A stretch of DNA of 21,205 nt from Bacteroidales bacterium UBA5621 (GTDB lineage: Bacteria > Bacteroidota > Bacteroidia > Bacteroidales > VadinHA17), in contig DIKJ01000198.1 in NCBI GenBank assembly GCA_002424525.1, positions 54,324 to 75,528 on the forward strand, written 5' to 3'. The notes beneath the pieces were generated by a model. It saw nothing but the letters and a program-made list of their open reading frames with translations, had not been told where the DNA came from and did not search any database. Both the position numbers and the translations under genes were made by a program. Positions 16,006 to 21,205 of this stretch are shown here, piece by piece. Each line of letters starts with the position of its first letter. The stretch's first letter is position 1.

Positions 16006-16428
16006 TTATTTCTTTAACGTAAATGTGAACTTCTTGTCTATTCTGTTTCGGAAGATATATATGACCAGGTAGTAGAGTGCAAGTATTCCGATTGATAACA
16101 GGCCGGCGTATGCTTCAGGCAATGCCATTGCGACGAGAATAACCAGACTTGACAAAAGGATCAGAAACGGGATCACATATCCGATCAGAAGAGCATTGTA
16201 TCCCATCGATTGCTTCATGAGAACAGTCACTGTATCACCCGGAGTCACATTATAACTGCCTGTAACAAAAACAGTTTTTTCCTCGCTGTCCGTCAGTGAG
16301 CAGCGTCCCTTAGCATGGCAGCCGGAACATGCGGATTCTGATATGATCTTTACAGTAACACAACCGGGATCAACTTTCTCAACTTTCCCGATATGCTGAA
16401 CAGATCCTGATACCCCTCTTTTATTCAT
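16006..16428 (-). CDS. RseC/SoxR-reducing system family protein
   Basis: A 140-residue protein of the RseC family, which commonly accompanies rnf genes. The N-terminal part (about 6-70) carries C23 and the cluster C34, C37, C43 (ACSGCHAKGRC), the metal- or redox-type cysteine motif of the family. Two membrane helices follow at about 79-101 and 106-126, then a basic C-terminus. In E. coli, RseC acts with the Rsx (Rnf) complex to keep SoxR reduced. Bacteroidota usually lack that SoxR circuit, so the role here is more likely tied to Rnf assembly or regulation, which is inference. It is the first gene of the operon, behind a good -7 box. Confidence 0.9.
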   Translation of the reverse strand: MNKRGVSGSVQHIGKVEKVDPGCVTVKIISESACSGCHAKGRCSLTDSEEKTVFVTGSYNVTPGDTVTVLMKQSMGYNALLIGYVIPFLILLSSLVILVAMALPEAYAGLLSIGILALYYLVIYIFRNRIDKKFTFTLKK

Positions 16429-16453
16429 TGCACTCCTTTGAAACTGCAGCCGG

Positions 16454-16461
16454 CAAAATTA
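16454..16461 (-). promoter_or_regulatory. Candidate rseC-rnf operon promoter, -7 box
   Basis: On the minus strand the bases read TAATTTTG, an exact TAnnTTTG match, 26 bases upstream of the rseC ATG in the 115-base gap after recG. It predicts a leader of about 20 bases and would let the rnf operon be expressed independently of recG. No -33 TTTG is visible at usual spacing. Confidence 0.5.
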
Positions 16462-16543
16462 CTATTCCTCTCTTAAGTTTGCCTGCTTTTTGTCAGTTTT
16501 TATTAAGTTTCATAATTAAAATTTTAACTCTTTCCATGGCCCG

Positions 16544-18649
16544 TCAGCTGATGTTGCTCCATGATTGTCTCGTACTGAAGAGCCTTTTAAGTTCAGATCT
16601 CAAGATAAGGTTTTCTTCATTTTCAAGCAATGGATCCCTTTCAATTATCCCTTCTGCAACATTTCTCACATATTCAAGTATCTGCCCGTCTTTGCTCAGG
16701 TTAGCAATTTTAAGGTCAAACGGAATACCGCTCTGCATGGTCCCCTCAATATCACCGGGGCCCCTGAGCTGAAGGTCGGTTTCGGCGATCTCAAAGCCAT
16801 CGCTGGTCCTGATCATGACCTCAATCCTGAGTGCGGCCTCTCTGGATAATTTGTCGGAGCTCATCAGGAGGCAGTATGACTGGTCAGCGCCTCTTCCGAC
16901 CCTGCCCCTGAGCTGATGCAGCTGAGAAAGGCCGAACCTCTCGGCACTCTCGATAATCATCACGGAAGCGTTTGGAATATCAACTCCAACCTCAATGACG
17001 GTAGTAGCAACAAGTATCTGGGAATGTCCGCCCTTGAAGAGCCTCATGGAAGCCTCTTTTTCTGCCGGCGTCATTTTTCCGTGTATTACGCTAATGCTGT
17101 ATTCCGGGGGAGGAAATACCCGTGAAATGGTGTCCCACCCGTCTTCCAGATCTTTATAATCCATTTTTTCCGATTCCTTTATCAGGGGATAGACAATGAA
17201 GATCTGGCGGCCCTCCGCAATCTGACTTCTTATAAACCCAAACACCTTATTTCTTTCAGAATCAGTGAAATGCATGGTCTTAACGGGGATCCGTCCCGGA
17301 GGTAGCTCATCAATCACCGAAACATCGAGATCTCCGTATAAGGTCATGGCAAGGGTACGCGGTATGGGAGTGGCAGTCATGACAAGAACATGAGGAGGAT
17401 TGGGACTTTTTTCCCAGAGCCTGGCTCTCTGGGCGACACCGAACCGGTGCTGTTCATCTATAATAACCAGTCCGAGGTTGCTGAACTGAACATTCTCTTC
17501 AATAAGAGCATGCGTCCCTGTCAGCATTTTCAGCGATCCGTCCCTGAGTGATTCTTCAATTTTCTTTCTGTGGCTTTTTCGTGATGACCCGGTGAGCAGG
17601 CGCACATCAATATCTATTCCGCCGAGGAATTTTGATATTGTATCGAAATGCTGACCGGCGAGAATCTCAGTGGGAGCCATCAGGCATGACTGATAACCGT
17701 TGTCTGAAGCAATCAGCATGCTCATGAGAGCAACAAGTGTCTTGCCACTGCCGACATCCCCCTGAAGCAGTCGATTCATCTGCCTTCCCGATCCGAGATC
17801 CTTCCTGATCTCCTTCATGACACGCTTCTGGGCATCGGTAAGGGAGAAGGGTAGATTATTGTAATAGAAGCTGTTAAAGAATTCTCCAATGCTTGAAAAG
17901 ATGAATCCCTTCAGTTTCCGGTTTCTGTTTGACTTAAACCTTAACAGATTCAGCTGTATGTAAAACAGCTCCTCGAACTTGAACCTGTATCTCGATCGTT
18001 CCATTTCATCCGGTGTTGAGGGGAAATGGATTTTATGGAGGGCGTCATGAAGATCGGTCAGTTTGTAGCGGGTTACAAGCCAGGCCGGCAAAGTCTCGGG
18101 TATCCGTACTTTCATCAGCTTCAGGAGATTGCCTGTAAGCTTGCTGATCGTTTTGGAAGTGATGTACTGGTTTTTGAGATTCTCGGTGACACTATACTGA
18201 GCCTGCAAGCCTGACTGGAGACTTTCTTCCATCTTGCTTAATGCCTCTATCTCAGGATGGATAATATTAATAATCCCGTTAAATACTCCCGGCTTACCGA
18301 ACACAATAAACTCAATGCCAGGAGGATAACTTCCGGTGATCCACCTTGCACCCCTGAACCAAACCAGCTTGATCGTTCCGGTCTCATCGCCGAAATCAGC
18401 CACCAGCCTTTTGCCTGTACCATGGCCCTCAGTGGCATAACCTCTGATTATCCCCTTTATCTGTACGTAGGGGAAGTCCGGATCGATTTCAGCAACTTTG
18501 TAGAATCTTGTCCTGTCGAAATATTTAAATGGGAAATAGTAAAGAAGATCGCGGAAAGTCTTTATGCCTGATTCCTTTTCCAGCAGTTCGGCCCTCTTCG
18601 GGCCAACTCCCTGAAGAAATGTAATTTCCGTATCGAGAAAATCCTGCAT
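16544..18649 (-). CDS. recG: ATP-dependent DNA helicase RecG
   Basis: Superfamily 2 helicase that remodels stalled replication forks and branch-migrates Holliday junctions. The 701 residues are a normal length. The N-terminal region (1-150) contains the helix-hairpin-like FLQGVGPKRAELLEKESGI segment and the OB-fold wedge domain (about 62-135) that splits the fork. Helicase motifs are all present: Walker A GDVGSGKT at 297-304, APTEIL at 325-330, DEQH at 398-401, TATPIPRT at 425-432, ATTVIEVGVDIPNA at about 548-561 and QLRGRVGRG at 579-587. The C-terminal TRG-type region (TDLQLRGPGDIEGTMQSG) is intact. The ATG at 18649 is divergent from the methyltransferase gene across 86 bases. AATCTTTG on the minus strand at 18673-18680 is a one-mismatch -7 box for it. 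Confidence 0.97.
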   Translation of the reverse strand: MQDFLDTEITFLQGVGPKRAELLEKESGIKTFRDLLYYFPFKYFDRTRFYKVAEIDPDFPYVQIKGIIRGYATEGHGTGKRLVADFGDETGTIKLVWFRGARWITGSYPPGIEFIVFGKPGVFNGIINIIHPEIEALSKMEESLQSGLQAQYSVTENLKNQYITSKTISKLTGNLLKLMKVRIPETLPAWLVTRYKLTDLHDALHKIHFPSTPDEMERSRYRFKFEELFYIQLNLLRFKSNRNRKLKGFIFSSIGEFFNSFYYNNLPFSLTDAQKRVMKEIRKDLGSGRQMNRLLQGDVGSGKTLVALMSMLIASDNGYQSCLMAPTEILAGQHFDTISKFLGGIDIDVRLLTGSSRKSHRKKIEESLRDGSLKMLTGTHALIEENVQFSNLGLVIIDEQHRFGVAQRARLWEKSPNPPHVLVMTATPIPRTLAMTLYGDLDVSVIDELPPGRIPVKTMHFTDSERNKVFGFIRSQIAEGRQIFIVYPLIKESEKMDYKDLEDGWDTISRVFPPPEYSISVIHGKMTPAEKEASMRLFKGGHSQILVATTVIEVGVDIPNASVMIIESAERFGLSQLHQLRGRVGRGADQSYCLLMSSDKLSREAALRIEVMIRTSDGFEIAETDLQLRGPGDIEGTMQSGIPFDLKIANLSKDGQILEYVRNVAEGIIERDPLLENEENLILRSELKRLFSTRQSWSNIS

Positions 18650-18692
18650 AATTATAAGTCCGGTATGATTGCCAAAGATTTCCGAAATTAAG

Positions 18693-18700
18693 TATTTTTG
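18693..18700 (+). promoter_or_regulatory. Candidate methyltransferase promoter, -7 box
   Basis: TATTTTTG is an exact TAnnTTTG match, with a partial -33 element (ATTG at 18668-18671) about 21 bases upstream, close to standard spacing. It predicts a start near 18705 and a leader of about 30 bases. It lies in the 86-base divergent gap with recG. Confidence 0.5.
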
Positions 18701-18735
18701 AAAACCTGTCCTAATTATCGAATACTGATAGTTGC

Positions 18736-19524
18736 ATGATCTGGTTCAGAGCGCTGACATTCATTAAATATCTCCTTTTTTCCCGTTACGGAAAAGGGCA
18801 CGGTATACACAGCCCCTTCGTCTATGATCTGGTTTCGCGGGTTTTCCGGAATAAAACAGAGCCCGCTATTGTCTTAAGTATTGAAACGATAAGAAAACAA
18901 CTGATTTCCAGTCCACGATCAATCCATGTCGATGATCTTGGATCAGGATCATTAAGAATGAAAACGAGTCTGAGAAAAGTGTCGGATATAGCAAGATATT
19001 CACCCGTGAGCAGGAAGTATGGCAACTTGCTGGCCAGCCTGGCCAGAGAGTTTGGGAGACCGGTGATCCTTGAACTGGGCACTTCTTTTGGAATAAGCAC
19101 AATGTATATGGCGATGTCGTGTACTGATACCCGGGTCTTTACGATTGAAGGGTGCCGGGCAACTTCAGAGATAGCATCAGACAATTTCAGGAGTGCGGGT
19201 ATCAGCAACATAGTATTAATTAACAAACCCTTTGATGAAGTGTTGCCGGAGATCGGGCGGGAGATCCCTGCACCGGGACTGGTTTTTATTGACGGGAATC
19301 ACAGAAAGGAACCGCTTGTCCGCTATTGCAGGGAAATTTCTGTTCTCTCTGGCCCTAAGAGTGTGATAATTATCGATGATATCCATTCATCGCCCGATAT
19401 GGAAGAAGCATGGCACGAGTTGAGACAGATGGAGGGTGTGTCACTTACAATAGATATTTACCGGATGGGTTTTTTATTCTTCAGGAAAGGATTAAGCCGT
19501 CTGAATTACACAGTCAGGTATTAA
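18736..19524 (+). CDS. Class I SAM-dependent methyltransferase, O-methyltransferase-like
   Basis: A 262-residue protein with a Rossmann-type methyltransferase domain in its C-terminal two thirds. SAM motif I is VILELGTSFGISTMYMA (about 110-126), an acidic strand end follows at VFTIEGC (E138), FIDGNHRKEPLVRYC (184-198) supplies the usual aspartate, and IIIDDIHSSPDMEEAW (211-226) resembles the metal/substrate motif of catechol O-methyltransferase-like enzymes. The N-terminal 60 residues are less typical: a hydrophobic start (FIKYLLFS) and a GKGHGIHSPFVYDL motif (19-32) that I associate with an uncharacterised Bacteroidota subfamily. The substrate is unknown. It has its own promoter and is separated from the next gene by 72 AT-rich bases. 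Confidence 0.85.
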   Translation: MIWFRALTFIKYLLFSRYGKGHGIHSPFVYDLVSRVFRNKTEPAIVLSIETIRKQLISSPRSIHVDDLGSGSLRMKTSLRKVSDIARYSPVSRKYGNLLASLAREFGRPVILELGTSFGISTMYMAMSCTDTRVFTIEGCRATSEIASDNFRSAGISNIVLINKPFDEVLPEIGREIPAPGLVFIDGNHRKEPLVRYCREISVLSGPKSVIIIDDIHSSPDMEEAWHELRQMEGVSLTIDIYRMGFLFFRKGLSRLNYTVRY

Positions 19525-19596
19525 CAAAAATTAAGAGATTATAATTCCTTATTTAAGTAAATTAACCTAATTTCGCAAATTCAAATTTAACAGACT

Positions 19597-20298
19597 ATGA
19601 ACAGAGTCATTGAGATCAGCAATATTGTTAAGAATTACCAGATCGGTTCCGTTATTGTAAGAGCTTTAAGATCAGTCAGCATCAATATTGAAAAGAATGA
19701 GTACGTAGCAATAATGGGTCCGTCCGGTTCAGGAAAATCAACTCTCCTGAACCTTCTTGGTTGTCTTGATACGCCTACCAGCGGAAGCTATGTGTTAAAC
19801 GGCACCGACGTATCCAAGATGGAGGATGATTTTCTTGCTGAGACCAGGAACAAGGAGATTGGATTTGTTTTTCAGACATTTAATCTTCTTCCCCGTTACA
19901 CTGCTCTTGAGAATGTGACTCTGCCGCTGATATATGCCGGTATACCGAAGGTAGAAAGGGAAAAGAAGGCTGTTCAGACTCTGGACCATGTCGGTCTTGC
20001 TGACAGGATGACCCATAAACCCAACGAGCTGTCAGGAGGTCAGCGACAGCGCGTTGCCATTGCAAGGGCGCTGGTTAACAGCCCCTCAATTATACTCGCA
20101 GATGAACCAACAGGTAACCTCGACAGTAAAACAGCGCTTGATATTATGGGATTACTAGATGATATACACAGGAACGGGAATACGGTTATCCTTGTAACCC
20201 ACGAGGAGGACATTGCAAAGCATGCAGCAAGGATAATCAGATTATTTGACGGAGAGGTTTCTCAGGACTTTGCAAATACGGCTTATGTTAAAGCCTGA
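19597..20298 (+). CDS. ABC transporter ATP-binding protein (LolD/MacB type)
   Basis: A 233-residue ATPase of the MacB/LolD/FtsE class, which drives mechanotransmission or lipoprotein-release transporters and not classical import. Walker [10 protein letters not shown] is at 41-49, the Q-loop at Q93 (VFQTFNLLP), the signature LSGGQ at 145-149, Walker B IILADE with catalytic E170, the D-loop GNLD at 173-176 and the switch H202. The [12 protein letters not shown] stretch after Walker A is typical of the class. No FtsX-like permease gene is adjacent, so its membrane partner must be encoded elsewhere. A one-mismatch -7 box (TAATTTCG at 19568-19575) lies 21 bases before the ATG. Whether it is lolD, macB or another cannot be decided without the permease. 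Confidence 0.94.
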   Translation: MNRVIEISNIVKNYQIGSVIVRALRSVSINIEKNEYVAIMGPSGSGKSTLLNLLGCLDTPTSGSYVLNGTDVSKMEDDFLAETRNKEIGFVFQTFNLLPRYTALENVTLPLIYAGIPKVEREKKAVQTLDHVGLADRMTHKPNELSGGQRQRVAIARALVNSPSIILADEPTGNLDSKTALDIMGLLDDIHRNGNTVILVTHEEDIAKHAARIIRLFDGEVSQDFANTAYVKA

Positions 20299-20345
20299 CA
20301 GTTTGAAGTTGTAGACTGCTGGTTCTTCCAACATTTCAATTAACT

Positions 20346-20897
20346 ATGAAAATCTACACCCGCACAGGTGATGATGGCACTACTTCACTATCCGGAGGAA
20401 GAAGAGTTCCCAAGCACCACATTCGTATCGAGGCATACGGTTCAGTAGATGAACTGATATCGTGGATAGGTCTTCTGAGGGATCATAGAGAGAATTTCAG
20501 AAGAAAGGAGATATTGATCTTCATCCAGGATCAGTTAATGAAATGCGCTGCCGCCCTGGCACGCGAAAAAGAATCCGGTGATCTGGAGAAATACCTTCCG
20601 GAAAGCGGATCAGTAATTCTTCTGGAAGAAGAGATCGATAAAATGGAATCACAGCTCCTTCCCCTGAACAATTTTGTCCTTCCGGGTGGTCATGTCCTTG
20701 TATCATATTGTCATATAGCAAGATGCGTATGCCGAAGAGCAGAAAGAGCAGTTTTAAGGCTTAATGAGTCTGAAATTATCCCGGAAATAATCCATAAGTT
20801 CCTTAACCGGCTCTCCGATTATTTGTTCATGTTAAGCAGGATGTTAAGCTTTGAGCTTGATATTAAGGAAGTTAAGTGGCCTTTACAGAATATTTAA
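20346..20897 (+). CDS. PduO-type cob(I)yrinic acid a,c-diamide/cobalamin adenosyltransferase
   Basis: Transfers the 5'-deoxyadenosyl group of ATP to reduced corrinoid to make adenosylcobalamin, cofactor of enzymes such as methylmalonyl-CoA mutase. The 183 residues are standard for the trimeric PduO/MMAB family. The N-terminal ATP-binding signature KIYTRTGDDGTTSLSGG (2-18) with RVPK (20-23) is intact, followed by RIEAYGSVDELISWIG (27-42), in which the position usually filled by asparagine in bacterial homologues is I38. The CRRAERAVLRL helix and the FLNRLSDYLFMLSR stretch near the C-terminus match the active-site region. It starts 47 bases after the ABC ATPase gene with no clear promoter between, so they may share a transcript. 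No other B12 gene is present. Confidence 0.95.
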   Translation: MKIYTRTGDDGTTSLSGGRRVPKHHIRIEAYGSVDELISWIGLLRDHRENFRRKEILIFIQDQLMKCAAALAREKESGDLEKYLPESGSVILLEEEIDKMESQLLPLNNFVLPGGHVLVSYCHIARCVCRRAERAVLRLNESEIIPEIIHKFLNRLSDYLFMLSRMLSFELDIKEVKWPLQNI

Positions 20898-20935
20898 AAA
20901 CTTTGATGCAGGTATTGTTTATTAAGTAAAATATA

Positions 20936-20943
20936 TATATTTG
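20936..20943 (+). promoter_or_regulatory. Candidate DUF2795 gene promoter, -7 box
   Basis: TATATTTG is an exact TAnnTTTG match with ATTG at 20914-20917 as a likely -33 element 18 bases upstream, the best two-part match in the window. It predicts a start near 20948 and a leader of about 30 bases for the ATG at 20978. A short run of TA repeats (about 20930-20940) supplies the AT-rich context. Confidence 0.55.
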
Positions 20944-20977
20944 CAGCTTTAACAAAAGGTTAATTAATAGGGTAATT

Positions 20978-21199
20978 ATGTACTGGACACTTGAACTGGC
21001 ATCAAAACTTGAGGATGCTCCGTGGCCTGCCACCAAGGATGAGTTGATCGATTTTGCCATTAGGTCAGGTGCCCCTCTGGAAGTTATAGAAAACCTGCAG
21101 GAAATTGAGGACGAGGGTGATATCTACGAAAGTATCGAGGATATCTGGCCAGATTATCCAAGCAAAGACGATTTCTTTTTTAACGAAGACGAATATTAG
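20978..21199 (+). CDS. DUF2795 domain protein
   Basis: A complete 73-residue acidic protein beginning MYWTLELASKLEDAPWPATK and ending FFFNEDEY. The central ATKDELIDFAIRSGAPLEVIENLQEI part is the DUF2795 helical motif. The sequence is recognisable as a strongly conserved small protein of Bacteroidota, with runs of acidic residues in the second half (EIEDEGDIYESIEDIWPDY). It has no membrane segment or cysteines and is presumably cytosolic. No function has been established that I can name; the fold suggests a small helical interaction module. It has its own promoter and appears to be a single-gene unit, 80 bases after the adenosyltransferase. Confidence 0.9.
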   Translation: MYWTLELASKLEDAPWPATKDELIDFAIRSGAPLEVIENLQEIEDEGDIYESIEDIWPDYPSKDDFFFNEDEY

Positions 21200-21205
21200 T
21201 GCCCG

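Noticed and set aside
20929..20941. TA dinucleotide run
   Set aside because: Short, and explained as the AT-rich context of the promoter box at 20936-20943.
1..21205. Search for CRISPR, tRNA/rRNA, insertion sequences, phage, toxin-antitoxin or defence genes
   Set aside because: Every substantial coding frame is explained by the housekeeping, envelope or Rnf genes listed, and the gaps are short. I saw no spacer-repeat pattern, transposase motif or cloverleaf.

Overview
The window looks like an ordinary stretch of chromosome from a Bacteroidota bacterium, most likely an anaerobic or facultative member of the Bacteroidales/Marinilabiliales side of the phylum. Three things point there. Six intergenic sites match the Bacteroidota -7 promoter box TAnnTTTG exactly, each lying 20-70 bases upstream of a start codon. 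Purine-rich Shine-Dalgarno sites are largely absent. The gene set (long TamB, SiaC-family protein, rseC-rnfBCDGEA, DUF2795 protein) is characteristic. I see no mobile element, CRISPR array, tRNA, rRNA, phage gene or defence island, and no gene-free stretch above 300 bases.

Layout. Bases 1-226 hold two adjacent tandem arrays of unrelated 7-base units, then a promoter for glyA (227-1507, serine hydroxymethyltransferase). A stand-alone receiver protein (1557-1946) follows. A minus-strand envelope block, read right to left, contains tamB (4085-8617), exbB, exbD and tonB (ending at 1950). It pairs an outer-membrane assembly/lipid-bridge protein with a proton-driven energy transducer for outer-membrane transport. 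Divergent from tamB is tsaD (8838-9854, tRNA t6A synthesis), then a small SiaC-family regulatory protein (9943-10317).

The centre is a complete Rnf operon on the minus strand: rseC, rnfB, rnfC, rnfD, rnfG, rnfE, rnfA (16428 down to 10932), with gaps of 3-27 bases or small overlaps. A membrane-anchored J-domain protein (10325-10888) follows 43 bases downstream, probably on the same transcript. Rnf couples electron flow between ferredoxin and NAD+ to ion pumping. The flavin-attachment threonines, the membrane cysteines and the many iron-sulphur motifs are all visible, so the complex should be functional. recG (16544-18649) lies upstream of rseC on the same strand.

Divergent from recG, the plus strand carries an uncharacterised SAM-dependent methyltransferase (18736-19524), a LolD/MacB-type ABC ATPase without a permease beside it (19597-20298), a PduO-type cobalamin adenosyltransferase (20346-20897) and a DUF2795 protein (20978-21199).

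Nothing here forms a clearly new system. The points most worth a second look are the paired heptamer arrays before glyA, the J-domain protein attached to the Rnf operon, the SiaC protein with serine at the likely phosphosite, and three genes (tonB, tsaD, tamB) whose translation starts are easily mis-called.
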